NCBI GenBank assembly: GCA_028752905.1
Contig: JAQNBH010000017.1
Coordinates: 39,264,286 to 39,328,285, forward strand
Direction of reading: 5' to 3'
DNA from: Cladorhizidae sp. MBARI D1340-BT2
Taxonomy: Eukaryota; Porifera; Demospongiae; Poecilosclerida; Cladorhizidae
Length of the DNA: 64,000 nt
The notes under the pieces are model-generated. The model saw only the letters and a program-made list of their open reading frames with translations. It searched no databases and had not been told where the DNA came from. Of this stretch, positions 1-10,874 are shown piece after piece. Every line of letters begins with the position of its first letter. Positions within the stretch are counted from its first letter, which is position 1. The position numbers were made by a program, and so were the translations under genes.

Positions 1-177
1 TTTGACATCACACAAGATGAGGTCAGATCTATTTTGGCAACCCAGTCCACATTTCGCTGCCAAAATGATCCGCCTAGTTTATGTTTTACCCTAGTCCAAT
101 TTTTACGTGACACTGTCTCTGGATTTTTGATTTTGTGATAATTGTGCCAAACAGTACAACTATAACTTAGTTCTATA

Positions 178-956
178 TATAGCCATGGAGTGACTATAGC
201 CAAAGTTGCGGTAGTGGCTATAGCCATAGTTGCTGTAGCCAAAGCCATAGTTGCTGTAATGGCTATAGCCATAGTTGCTGTAGTGGCTATAGCCATGGTT
301 CTGTAGTGGCTAAAGCTATAGCTACTTGCTATAGTGGCTAAAACCATAGTTGCTGTAGCCAAAGCCATAGTTGCCATAGTTGCTGTAGTGGCTAAAGCCA
401 GCCATAGTTGCTGTAGTAGCTATAGAAGCCATAGTTGCTATAGTGGCTATAGAAACCATAGTTGCTAGTGGCTATAGCATAGTGGCTATAGCCAGTTGTT
501 GTAGTGGCTATGGCCATAGTTGCTGTACTGGATATAGCCTTAGTTGCTGTAGTGACTATAGACATAGTTGTTGTAGTGGCTATGGCTATAGCCTTGGGGC
601 TGTAGTGCTATAGCCATTGTTCTGTAGTGGCCAAAGCTATAGCTACTTGATGTAGTGGCAAAGCCATAGTTGCTGTAGTGGCTATAGCCATAGTTGCTGT
701 AGTGGCTATAGCATAGTGGCTATAGCTATAGTTGTTGTGGCTATGGCCATAGTTGTTGTAGTGGCTATAGCCTTAGTTGCTGTAGTGGCTATAGCCTTAG
801 TTGCTGTAGTGGCTATAGCCATTATTGCTGTAGTGGCTATAGCATAGTGGCTATAGCCATAGTTGTTGTGGCTATGGCCATAGTTGCTGTAGTGGCTATA
901 GCCATAGTTGCTGTAGTGGCTATAGCCATAGTTGCTGTAGTGACTATAGCCTAGTA
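178..956. repeat. 24-bp satellite array
   Basis: A tandem array built on a unit close to GCTGTAGTGGCTATAGCCAT plus AGTT (about 24 bp), repeated roughly 30 times with substitutions and partial units. The half-unit GGCTATAGCC is itself palindromic. It begins almost at the window edge, so its full length is unknown. No coding potential. Confidence 0.9.
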
Positions 957-3195
957 GTCTCGTGTAGTGAGTTACTTATCATTTGGGTGCAATCTTTCAC
1001 TCTACCGCATTTATCCATTCAGTGCTTTTGAGATGTGCATTCCACAGCACACTGGCTGAGATACTGTGTATGTGTGTGTGGGGGTGGGGGGTGGAACTGA
1101 TGTTGTACTTAGTGAAAGGAAACCCTTTCAGCCAAATATTAATATTACACTGAAATAATTGAGTACGACAACTTTAAATTGAGTTGGTATGAACAATTTC
1201 CATGGCTTAGTCTGTGTACATTTCATAGGAAGGTATTTTGCTATTACCGTCGATATGCCGCCAGGTGCAAATTCCTTACATTCAGTAAATGTGCAGAGAA
1301 AGTGTGCAGAGAAAGTGTTTACTGAAAAGGTTTCCAAAATTGGAAAAAAGCCATAGAAATGTTTAAATCTTATGGGTTCCCTCTCCCATAAAGCCATAAA
1401 GAGGCCAAAATGAAATGGATGTCTCAAGTAAGACCCACAATTGAGAGCCCCTAAGTGCACAATTGAATGATCAGCAACAAATGCGAAGAGAGGATTTTCC
1501 CCTCAAGCAAGTGAAGGGAATACAATTGCAAACATCTATTAAATAACATTGATAAGAACGTATTTTTTTATTATTCTATAGGTCCAGTTGCTGTAACAGC
1601 TTACCTGTAATGCTTGCCACTCAAGCTGGCTTTAAAATCACTAACACCTTGGCCTTTTTGTGACATTGCTGTTAGTAGACTTTTCATTGGAGAGAACTAA
1701 TTCCCTCTCGTCAAGGTTAGTTCTTCTAGCCTCAAAAGATAAATGTTAATGTGGAGGACAGGGAGGGTGAAGGTATTCTAATTAATGTACTAGCAAGACA
1801 AGGTTAGTTGAAGAATATGCTGCCATAACTGACCAACCATAAACTGTCTGTGAACCATGGGTAAAGTATAATCATGTGAATGTGCCTGATGAATGGTCAT
1901 TTGCTGCTAGTGGCCAATGCTTTACCATCCTTCTGCAGATCAGGTCGAGATGCAAGGCAATAAAGGTCAGGAGCTGCTGCCTCCACATTTTTCTTGACCT
2001 GACTTGCCACATCCTTCATTCATACATGCTGGTTATTTCTCAATGTCATAATCCTGGCATTAATTATATCATCTTGATGACAAAAGTTGGCAACCTTTCT
2101 GTTCAAATCGGTACTGGATTTTCATGCATGCCCCATTAAAAAGTTATCTAACATTATTCTAACACATTACAGGTACCTATTTGCTGCATTATTCTCGTAA
2201 GCTGGATGCCAATCCAGGGAGAGTGGGAGGAGAAGGGCAATCTGATTAACATCTGGCTAATGAAACAATTAGTTAAAGAATATGCTGATGAGTCCTATAT
2301 TGTTTATGAATCATGGATCAAAGTATATGAATAATGTACATGTGTTGTATTATTTTCATATGCTAACTATAATTTCTGTGGTGATCAAACGTACTCTTGT
2401 AGAGTGAAAACTTGGTATCAAGTACCAATCTATCTATGTGCTTTGCTATGCGGTTATGGCTGCTAGATAATTATATGCTTATGTCTCAGTCAAAGTGTAG
2501 GCTAGTTTCTCATGTCACAAGAACATAACATAAATCATTGAGATGACGTATTGTGTGTTGTCATTACTCTAGCCATTGCCATATAGCTCTACCAACTACT
2601 GCCCTAGACAGGCTTGTATCATACATAATAATAGTGTAATGCATGAGAAAGTAAGAGTATAACTACAGTGGTAAAACAAAATATAGCTCTAGTCACCGTA
2701 ATCCTGATTGATCTACATTTGCGGAAATTCATGCCCCCTTGCATCAGTGCCCTCTCTTCTGCTCCATCAATCAGAGACTGTCTTGTGGTTATGGAACCAA
2801 CCTGATCTCTGTTCCAAAATTATTGGATTTCTCATAGTGGCTACAATTTTTTACATCCTTCTACCACCGAGTTGTTGAATTTGTGAATGCATTCTATTTT
2901 ATATATTTAATATATATAATATTTAAACGTAAAATTATGCATATATATACGAACATTTATTACATTACATGTATTATATAATATGCACAACAAACTAACA
3001 ATATTAGAAGTTCATATAATTATTCTTTATATATTTACTACCACTAATATAATATTAATGATAACAATTACAAAAATACCAAAATAAAACTAATATACAA
3101 TCAAAAAATAAATAACTAAAAAGCTAACGACAAGTTCAACTCCCGACTGACCCCAAAACAGACAAGGCATTCTCCCACTGGACTGCCACTGAGAG
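957..3195. other. No gene seen; AT-rich tract at about 2880-3115
   Basis: Short open frames here (110 and 87 residues) show no recognisable motif or repeat relationship. From about 2880 to 3115 the sequence is strongly AT-rich with TATATA runs. A GT-rich run sits near 1070-1090. I see nothing else supportable. Confidence 0.6.
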
Positions 3196-3314
3196 TCACT
3201 GAAGGAGGTGAGCACGGGCATTCACCTCCCCAGTTCTTTGCCTTATCCTGAGGCTGAGCTCCTTATTTCTGATGGCCCTCAGACACACAAAAAAATGGCA
3301 AGGATCTAGGCTGG

Positions 3315-3396
<82 letters not shown>

Positions 3397-3397
3397 C

Positions 3398-3476
<79 letters not shown>

Positions 3477-4873
3477 TGGCATACTTGGCCACTTTTTTCT
3501 CCTCAGCCATAGCAGCCACAGCTCCATTACTACTTATTGTTGCACCCCAATATGACTGGGAAAACGTATCTGGACAGGTTGCATCCCACACCGGTTGCTT
3601 GCCATTCTTCCATGACACAATGGTTACCCAATCAAGCCTTTTCCCATCAGAACGAAAGAGACCCGAAGGTTCCATCCTGTAAGGGGCACCTGTAGATCAC
3701 AATGCCCAGTAGAGGATGTCGTTCATGATGGTATGAAAGTAGAAACATCCTTCGCTCCTCTTGCAGCCAAGACCATACGTGGCAAGGTAATCTACATCTG
3801 CTCCACAGTGCTGGCAGTTATGAGGGCAACACAAAATGGAGCCCAAGCGGAGAGCCACAGCAACCCTGATGGTATCGTCATCCATCATCAAACCCAGGAA
3901 TGAGATGTGGAGTGCATTTAGCCATGCACCGGATTCTTTCATTGAAACGGCCAAGCAGGGCTCGAGCCAACTGGTACATTGTACAACAAAGATTCCACGG
4001 ATTTTGACACCATGCACAAAGCCCAGGATTTCTAGAAGCATGCTACATGACCAGAAGGTGGGGGATTGCCATGATCCATACCATGCTGAAAAGGCATCAT
4101 TCACAAAAGGGTTAGGGAGTAAAAACAAGTGAGGTGGCAGGATGGCTTGGATCAGGTCATGAGTGGAAGCAGCTGAGGCCAAGAAGACAGAGGGAGCAAT
4201 ACATTGCACTCCTGATTCCAAAACCCCCTACACCAACAGGTAGAGTGGCCTGCAACCAAGAACGGACATCCTCAGAGAAATTAATGTAGTGATACCACTC
4301 ACAATTGACTCGAGACTCTCATCATAATCTATCAGGGCAGGAGAGAGAAAACATGGATAAGACCTGAGGGTGTATAGAAGCTTAGGGATAGAAATTGAAT
4401 TACGCAGCAGGATTAAGGCATCCTGAGAAGAAATGAATCTGAGTCAGTCCCCCATGTAGAACAGTAACTGTTGAGACAGAATCCACGCTACCCAGTGGAG
4501 AACCCAGGAGACGGCATCAGAGGGATCAACTCCATGAGTTCTTGGAGAGAGCATAAGTTGGTTCCTCTTGAAACTGCATCATGGCAAAGGATCTCAAACT
4601 TGTCATTGTTCAAAATTAACCCGTTTGTTTGATGAGCTCAAGATCATGAATTATATCTTCCGTTGACCCCCCCCAGAGTGATGTCATCTAGAACATTACA
4701 CACAACTCCGATGACAACTGAGTGCAGTTATGATGGAGTGAAAGACAGCAAAGGAGAGGGCCAAGAGGATCTCCCTGCTGCACCCCTTCTGCTGATGGCA
4801 AGGACTTGTCACCCCAGAACAAGGAGGATGGTAAAGAGTATACAGAATGAACAAAAGGGTAGATTACAGGTGC
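3196..4873 (-). pseudogene. LINE copy 1, RT 3' part and C-terminal endonuclease-like domain (decayed)
   Basis: Reading leftwards on the minus strand from 4873, frames encode an RT segment with the motif EGVQQGDPLGPLL (about 4700-4760). A C-terminal region with a Cys/His cluster (HNCQHCGA, about 3800-3830) follows, then an SDGKR..W....VWDATC block (about 3560-3660) like the PD-(D/E)XK-type endonuclease at the end of some LINEs. The order and residues match copy 2 at 13304-15217. There are several frame changes, so it is a dead copy. The upstream part continues beyond the BEL element at 11335. The GATA microsatellite lies inside its last domain. Confidence 0.8.
3315..3476. repeat. (GATA)n microsatellite inside LINE coding sequence
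   Basis: About 40 uninterrupted TAGA/GATA units (one variant, GATACATA, near 3394), 162 bp, a multiple of three. On the minus strand it reads as a YLSI repeat and stays in frame with LINE-like residues on both sides (EEKKVAKYA before, HFFV and KEL..R...GE....HLLQ after). Confidence 0.95.
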
Positions 4874-4878
4874 TAAGG
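4874..4878. other. Target-site duplication TAAGG, left copy
   Basis: TAAGG directly precedes the left LTR (TGTTCGAGG...). The same five bases follow the right LTR at 11335-11339. Five bases is the usual duplication length for BEL/Pao integrases. Confidence 0.93.
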
Positions 4879-5338
4879 TGTTCGAGGTGCTGAGGGCCGC
4901 CGGTGTGCCTGGAGAAGAACGTTGGCGCGGAAAGGTTCGTAAAGCCTTTCCTCCCTGGCGGACTGAAACTAGAGCCTCCTGTTGCTGTGAAGACCTCGAC
5001 AAATGCTATGGCCGATGCTCTGAGAAGAGCGCTGACCAACAGATTGCGAAGAGATGAAGAGAAAGGTTCATACAAATGGATAATTCAACTTGCATACGTC
5101 CATACAATCTGTAACAGAAGACTGAACTCTGGCCTGAGACTGGTGCCTTTAAATAGACTGCCAGTCTACAGGCCAGGATTTCCATATAAGGTAAAATGCA
5201 TACCTAATTATGCTAAGTGTTAGTCCAATGAGATGCAGACATGAAATATAGTTATGTGTTCAGAGTCATGGGACTTGTGGCTTCAGAAGTAATCAATTAG
5301 CACCAGGAAGTGTCACTGGACCCTCATCGACCTCAACA
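4879..5338 (-). repeat. 3' LTR of the BEL/Pao element
   Basis: 460 bp with TG..CA ends. In element orientation (minus strand) this is the downstream LTR. The gag-pol stop codon (5293-5295) lies inside it. It is identical to the 10875-11334 copy except at 4974. Confidence 0.95.
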
Positions 5339-8300
5339 TCCTCCCCCTTTGGAGAGTCTTCTTCAGACTCTTCAAGTACCAATGCCAGTTTCACGACAGG
5401 TCGACGATACACCTTGCCGTTTCTCCAGATGTCCACCACCCTGACGAGCCCAACCTTCCCAGGGTAAGTAGCACTCACTCGGGCGATTGGCCAGACATGC
5501 TGGAAGGTGTCAGCATCTTTCACTAACACCAGGTCATTGACTCTCATTTGACGCTTCGGGTGTCTCCATTTAGCACGACGTTGCAGCTGGGAGACGTAGT
5601 CGGTTAGCCATCGAGACCAAATGTCATGAGATAGCCTCTTCACCAAGTTCCATCTTCGGAGGAGTGGGAGCTTGGTTTGCATGTCAGGTCGAGATGGCAG
5701 AGCACAGAGAGGGCCTCCTACTAGGAAGTGTCCTGGGGTGAGTGGTGGAAGACCGTCGTCTGCCGGAGAGTGCGTTTGGAGCAGAGGCCTGCTGTTGAGA
5801 ACAGCTTCAGCCTCTGTGACTATGGTCATAAGTTCTTCAATCGTGAGGGATCGGTCCCCAATGGTCTTTCTCAGCAAAGTCTTCATGGACCTGACTGCGG
5901 CCTCCCAGAGACCGCCAAAGTGCGGGGCTCTAGCTGGGGTGAAGTCCCAGACCACATCGTTTTGAGCAGACCAGAGGGTGAAGACTTCCTTCGCATCTTC
6001 AGAGCGTAGGAGCTGCTGAATTGCTCGGAGCTCGGCTTGGGCACCGGTAAAATTAGTGCCGTTGTCTGAGTGGAGACGAGTAGGAAGACCACGTCTGGAG
6101 ACAAAGCGTGAGAGGCAGCCCATGAAGGCTTCTGTGGAGAGGTTGCTGACGACCTCGAGATGGATGGCCCTGGATGCGAAACAAATGTAAATGCAAACAT
6201 ACGTTTTAACATACGTGGGCTTCCTGGTGTTGCCTTGTTTCGTCATGAAGGGACCGGCGAAGTCTAAGCCGACTTCGGAAAATGGTCTGGATGGGGTCAG
6301 TCTGGCGGCTGGGAGCTCCCCCATCCTCTGAGTGGTGGCTCTCGCATAGACTCGTTGACATGTGATGCATCTTCGGCTCAGTTTCCTCAGCAGGCGTTTG
6401 ATCTGAGGGATGTGGAAATTAGGAGCCAGTGCAGACATCATGGTGGAGGGTCCTGCATGTAAAAGCCGTTTGTGTATGCCACGGATCATGGATGAGACTA
6501 TGACGGATTTAGGACTGAGGATGAGAGGATGAATCTGTGATTGTGCCAAGTCCGCCTTCTGGAGTCGACCTCCTACTCGTAGGAGACCGTGCAGGTCGAG
6601 AAACGGTACCAAGCCTGCCAACGGATGATTGAGAGGCAGTGGCTTCTTGGCTTCGAGTAGTTTGAGTTCAGAGTGGAAGTGTATCAGCTGGCTGTTCCTC
6701 AGTAGGGAGATCTTGGCCAGGCTGAGCTCCTTGAGAGTGAGAGTGAGTGAAGGAGGCTTCTGTTTTGATCTGAGATACAAACAAAAGCGTTTAACCCATG
6801 CCATGACACGAACCTTCCTGTTAAAGTCAGAGACGTCAGACACAAGTTCAGTGGGAGCAGGGCTGACATGGAGCACAATGCGCCTTAGTTCGGGAAGCTC
6901 TCGTGAGAGGTTGATGTCAGGTCTCCTTGGCCATTGAGAGGGATCCTGACTGAGCCATGGAGCACCGTTCCACCAGAGACTGCTGGACCTGAGGGCGAGA
7001 GGCGAAATGCCTCGGGAGAGAAGGTCAGCAGGATTACACAGGGTTGAAACATACCTCCACTGTGATGGGGAAACCAGCACAGTATGTTTGTGGACACGGT
7101 TAGCCACAAAGATGGAGAGTTTTGATGGAGTCTGGTTGATCCATCCCAACACAGCGGAGGAGTCCGACCAGGCGAAGCTGTCATTTGCTGAGAGGGTCAG
7201 GTCGTTCGCTACGGAGTCCATGATCTGTGAGAGGAGGAGGGCACCGCACAACTCCAGCCTCGGTATGGTGGTGGCCTTGAGAGGGGCGACTCGGACCTTG
7301 GAAGAAATGAGGTCTACCGTGACCGTGGTGTCGGAATAGAAGGATCGAAGGTAGACTACTCCCCCATAGGCCAGAGTCGACGCATCTGCAAAGCCATGGA
7401 GTTGGCGACTGATGATGGTTTTGTCTGGGAGGCCTAGAAGTCTCGGAATCGGATGGTCTGTGAGAGAAGGGAGTTCCTTGAGCCAGGCTTGCCAGCGGAT
7501 CTGAATGGAGTCAGGAAGGGATTCGTCCCAACCAAGTCTCGTGGACCAGGCTTCCTGGAGAAGCACCTTGGCTGGCAGAGTTGCTGGAGAGAACCACCCC
7601 ATGATGTCGAAGGTTCGAGCTACCACTGAGGCAATCTTCCGTTTGGTTGCAACCTCGTTTGGATGAACCTCGGGAGTGGAGACGTGGAGAGAATCGTCTC
7701 GCGTGCTCCAGTGGATGCCAAGCGTTTTGCCACAGAGATCTGGAGACATATTGATGGAGAGGTTTGATGTTTTTCTCAGTGCGGCGGGAATAGAGTCGAG
7801 GAGTGGTTCGGAGTTCGATCTCCATTTGCACAGAACCATCATTGCCTTTTGGAGAAGCCCTACGAGTTGTCTCTGGATCTCTTGAGCTCCTTCTAGAGTG
7901 ACAGCTCCGGTGATGCAGTCGTCGACGTAGAATTGTTGATGCACCACTTGGGCAGCCAGAGGGAACTCTTCTTGGTGATCAGTGGCGAGTTGGAGAAGAA
8001 CTTGAGAAGCCAGATTAGGGGATGAGGAAACCCCAAAGGTGAGCCTATTCATCCTCCAATCGTGTAGATCGCCATCTGGACCACGGTGGAGAAAACGATG
8101 GAGGTCCTTGTCTGCATCTGCCAGTCCGACCTCACGAAACATCTTTGTGATGTCGGCAGTCATCCCAATCGCATAGGTTCGGAACTGGCAGATGACCAAA
8201 GAGAGCATGGGGTACAGAGAAGGGCCAGTGAGGAGGGTATCGTTGAGTGATATGCCATTGGAGGAGGGTGCAGAGGCGTCGAAAACGACCCTCAACTTGG

Positions 8301-10743
8301 TGGACGTGCTGGAGAGTTTAGTGACACCATGCATGGGTAATACATAGACAGACTCACCAGGCTTATCCAGATCTGCTTCGGGCACAACCTCAGCATGACC
8401 CAGATCTCCGTACTCTGTCACAATGGCATTAAACTGAGTCAGAGTACCACGTCTCGTCAGAGACTTCTCGTTGCTGAGGTAGCGTAAACGGGCCGTCTCC
8501 CTAGAACGACCGAGTTGAGGAGTCGGGGTTTTCTTGGGGAGTGACACACGGTATCTGCCGTTGGGATCTCGAGTGAAGGTGGTATTAAAATGGTCAACAG
8601 CCTGCTGCTCCTCGGAAGAGAGAGGCGGCTGGTCTGATGGAAACTGGTCCAAGTCCCAGAACTTCTTCAGAAGGAAGTTCGGGTCGTCCTCAATAACTAT
8701 GACTCTGAGGCAGGTCGAAGTAGAGCTAGAGGGCTGATGAGGTTGAGAGTGATGACCTCCGACCGTCCAGCCGAATACGGTGTTTTCGGCCTTCAGGCTT
8801 CGGTCTGGTGAGTGGAGAACACCGTCTTTGGAACAACGGTTGGTCGTGCCCATGTCCAGCAACAGGTCGATGTGGGCAGAGGAGTGGTAGTTGGGGTCAG
8901 CCAGTTGGAGATTGCTGAGAAATGGCAGGGAGAGTGCCTGTCGAACATCTGCATGCGAGGACGTTGATGGAATTGAGTCCACGACGTGAAAGACAGAGTC
9001 GAACAGCTCTCCCTCGTTGCCAACCAGAGTGATCTCCACTTGATGAGAACTACTGATGGTGCCCCCCACGCCTTGGATTCGAGTGCTAGAGTTGGGGAGC
9101 CTTCTGGCCTTGATGGTGTTGGCCAGGGCTTTGCTGACAAGAGAAATGGTCGCCCCGGAGTCCATCTGTGCTCGGGCACGCTGAACAAGTCCTGCAGCAC
9201 ACACAGCCACGATGGCAGTGCTGGGGATTGAACAGTACGGATGGATGGACTGAAGGTTGGTGGTGAGGTTGACTGTAGCCAGTTCACCAACACTCTCGCT
9301 CCCTGAAGGGGTCGCAGGCTCATGGAGGAGAGTGTGGTGTTTGGCCGAGCACTCCTTACACCGATGTCGACTCGAACAGTCAGACGAACGATGCCTTGGG
9401 TTCAGGCAGTTGAAGCAGAGTGCAGTCGACTTGACCCAGTCACGTCGTTGGCGTGTTGACTTCTGGCGGAACTGAGGACAGGTGTACAAGGAATGGTCAG
9501 ACTTACACATGATACACTTATCTGATTTTTGGTCCATCCTGAGGATGGTTCTTTGGGGTTGAGGAGTGTGCTTGGGAGGCGTCTCCTTCTCCTTGTGGAC
9601 ATTCATGATGTCAGGAGCAGCACGGATCTGGTTCTTCAGGAAGGTCAGAAGTTCCTGAAGAGGAGGTGGGTCATCATACTTCATGGTGAACTTTCTCCAC
9701 TGCTTGACAAGTGGAGGGGCCATGAGAGTCTCGTAGTGAGTAGTGATGGCTTGATCAAGAGTGTAGCCTTTGGCAAGCTTGATCCCACAGACGTTGCCTT
9801 CGAGACGGGACATCATACGAGTCAAGTCTCTCTTGTCGTCCTTGAACGTGTCTGCTTTGAGAAGATCAGCCAGGTGGTGAGTTTGGAGGACTCGATTCCT
9901 CTCGTAGATCTCCTTCATACGAGCCATAGCTTCAGCGTAGGAGCTGGTGTTGGCTATAGCTGCTTCAGCATGGGCTTTGCACTCGGGGGTGCCCATGGAC
10001 AGGATGAGATGGCAACACCTCTCGTGATCGGAAAGCTGAAGTTCCTTGTCTATCACGGCTGAGTGAAGCTTCTCGTAATTCCTCCAGTTGAGGAAGGTGC
10101 CGTCGAAAGTAGGCAGTTTGAGACTAAGGGGGGACACAATGTGTGTGGCGACCCTGGTTGAGACAGAAGTATCAGAGGAATGTGAACTCATAGACGTGGA
10201 GAGGGCCCGAGCAGTATCTCGGACCTTCTGGACGGCACGAAGTCGTCGAAGAGCAGCGTCGCTAGCGCTCTTCAGGTGGGGGCAGTCTCCTGTGACTGGT
10301 TTGGCTCGGGCCTTACGCAGTTGTTGAGACAGAAGCTGAGCTTCATCAAAGTCAAGGTCCATAGAAGCAGAGTAATCCCCTTCCATGGAGAGTTCCAGAT
10401 CGTCGAGCGCCAGAGAGAGCTCTCTGGCGATGATGATGGCCTCATGTTTGGAGCGAAGTCCTTGAAAGACTTCTCTTAGGGGGGCGATTATGGATTGGTG
10501 ATCGATGAGCTCCTCCATGGACTGATCCTCGGAGATGTCGTCGTCATCATCCCAGATGGCCTGATGATGTTGTCGGAAGACCTCATCTGATTTATCGAGA
10601 AGTTCCAGCTGCTTGTTTACAAGAGCGAGGTCTAGCTTGTCTATCGAGACAGAGCTTAGATTGCGAGCCTCCCTGGCTACCCTAGTAATGGTGCCCTTAG
10701 CCGATCCCCGGCAGCGGCGGTGATCTGTAAGGGACAGCGACAT
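5293..10743 (-). CDS. BEL/Pao Gag-Pol polyprotein (1816 aa)
   Basis: Single open frame for the whole polyprotein. In order: N-terminal Gag with a DUF1759-like region (about residues 205-380, KLPTFDGTFLNWRNY); two CCHC zinc knuckles (about 409-421 CIMCKSDHSLYTC and 443-456 CFNCLNPRHRSSDC); a DUF1758-like aspartic protease with MDSGA at about 527; RT (about 790-960) with YVDD at about 938; RNase H beginning near FADAS (about 1116); integrase with an HHCC finger (H near 1426, CITC near 1460) and a catalytic D,D,E triad (DFAGP about 1495, SDNGTNF about 1559, FGGLWEAAV about 1612); and a C-terminal DUF5641-like domain (about 1690-1790). Domain order and length are normal for BEL/Pao. The first Met at 10743 is used because it opens the frame just after the 5' LTR and leader. 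The last residues (VDEGPVTLPGAN) are encoded by the LTR. Confidence 0.95.
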   Translation of the reverse strand: MSLSLTDHRRCRGSAKGTITRVAREARNLSSVSIDKLDLALVNKQLELLDKSDEVFRQHHQAIWDDDDDISEDQSMEELIDHQSIIAPLREVFQGLRSKHEAIIIARELSLALDDLELSMEGDYSASMDLDFDEAQLLSQQLRKARAKPVTGDCPHLKSASDAALRRLRAVQKVRDTARALSTSMSSHSSDTSVSTRVATHIVSPLSLKLPTFDGTFLNWRNYEKLHSAVIDKELQLSDHERCCHLILSMGTPECKAHAEAAIANTSSYAEAMARMKEIYERNRVLQTHHLADLLKADTFKDDKRDLTRMMSRLEGNVCGIKLAKGYTLDQAITTHYETLMAPPLVKQWRKFTMKYDDPPPLQELLTFLKNQIRAAPDIMNVHKEKETPPKHTPQPQRTILRMDQKSDKCIMCKSDHSLYTCPQFRQKSTRQRRDWVKSTALCFNCLNPRHRSSDCSSRHRCKECSAKHHTLLHEPATPSGSESVGELATVNLTTNLQSIHPYCSIPSTAIVAVCAAGLVQRARAQMDSGATISLVSKALANTIKARRLPNSSTRIQGVGGTISSSHQVEITLVGNEGELFDSVFHVVDSIPSTSSHADVRQALSLPFLSNLQLADPNYHSSAHIDLLLDMGTTNRCSKDGVLHSPDRSLKAENTVFGWTVGGHHSQPHQPSSSTSTCLRVIVIEDDPNFLLKKFWDLDQFPSDQPPLSSEEQQAVDHFNTTFTRDPNGRYRVSLPKKTPTPQLGRSRETARLRYLSNEKSLTRRGTLTQFNAIVTEYGDLGHAEVVPEADLDKPGESVYVLPMHGVTKLSSTSTKLRVVFDASAPSSNGISLNDTLLTGPSLYPMLSLVICQFRTYAIGMTADITKMFREVGLADADKDLHRFLHRGPDGDLHDWRMNRLTFGVSSSPNLASQVLLQLATDHQEEFPLAAQVVHQQFYVDDCITGAVTLEGAQEIQRQLVGLLQKAMMVLCKWRSNSEPLLDSIPAALRKTSNLSINMSPDLCGKTLGIHWSTRDDSLHVSTPEVHPNEVATKRKIASVVARTFDIMGWFSPATLPAKVLLQEAWSTRLGWDESLPDSIQIRWQAWLKELPSLTDHPIPRLLGLPDKTIISRQLHGFADASTLAYGGVVYLRSFYSDTTVTVDLISSKVRVAPLKATTIPRLELCGALLLSQIMDSVANDLTLSANDSFAWSDSSAVLGWINQTPSKLSIFVANRVHKHTVLVSPSQWRYVSTLCNPADLLSRGISPLALRSSSLWWNGAPWLSQDPSQWPRRPDINLSRELPELRRIVLHVSPAPTELVSDVSDFNRKVRVMAWVKRFCLYLRSKQKPPSLTLTLKELSLAKISLLRNSQLIHFHSELKLLEAKKPLPLNHPLAGLVPFLDLHGLLRVGGRLQKADLAQSQIHPLILSPKSVIVSSMIRGIHKRLLHAGPSTMMSALAPNFHIPQIKRLLRKLSRRCITCQRVYARATTQRMGELPAARLTPSRPFSEVGLDFAGPFMTKQGNTRKPTYVKTYVCIYICFASRAIHLEVVSNLSTEAFMGCLSRFVSRRGLPTRLHSDNGTNFTGAQAELRAIQQLLRSEDAKEVFTLWSAQNDVVWDFTPARAPHFGGLWEAAVRSMKTLLRKTIGDRSLTIEELMTIVTEAEAVLNSRPLLQTHSPADDGLPPLTPGHFLVGGPLCALPSRPDMQTKLPLLRRWNLVKRLSHDIWSRWLTDYVSQLQRRAKWRHPKRQMRVNDLVLVKDADTFQHVWPIARVSATYPGKVGLVRVVDIWRNGKVYRRPVVKLALVLEESEEDSPKGEDVEVDEGPVTLPGAN
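5339..5350 (-). other. Polypurine tract
   Basis: On the minus strand AAAGGGGGAGGA lies immediately upstream of the 3' LTR (which starts TGTTGAGG). It is the expected plus-strand DNA primer of an LTR retrotransposon, and it overlaps the coding frame. Confidence 0.85.
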
Positions 10744-10855
10744 TAAACAGGTAAAGGGTGAGTGAACAAACTGGACAAGAGATGGGAACTGAGTTTGCTA
10801 TCCTGAGCAGGAATAGCAAACTTAGCCGAAGAATGGAGAGAAAGGGTGCCGTGTG

Positions 10856-10873
10856 ATCCGGCTCGAAGGACCA
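10856..10873 (-). other. Primer-binding site, tRNA-Tyr type
   Basis: The plus-strand bases ATCCGGCTCGAAGGACCA equal the 3' end of animal tRNA-Tyr including CCA, so the minus-strand element RNA is complementary to it over 18 nt. One base (10874) separates it from the 5' LTR. The tRNA identity rests on the remembered tRNA-Tyr acceptor and T-arm sequence. Confidence 0.85.
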
Positions 10874-10874
10874 A

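Noticed and set aside
5672..10479. Plus-strand open frames of 66-177 residues opposite gag-pol
   Set aside because: Shadows of the intact minus-strand polyprotein; no motif of their own.
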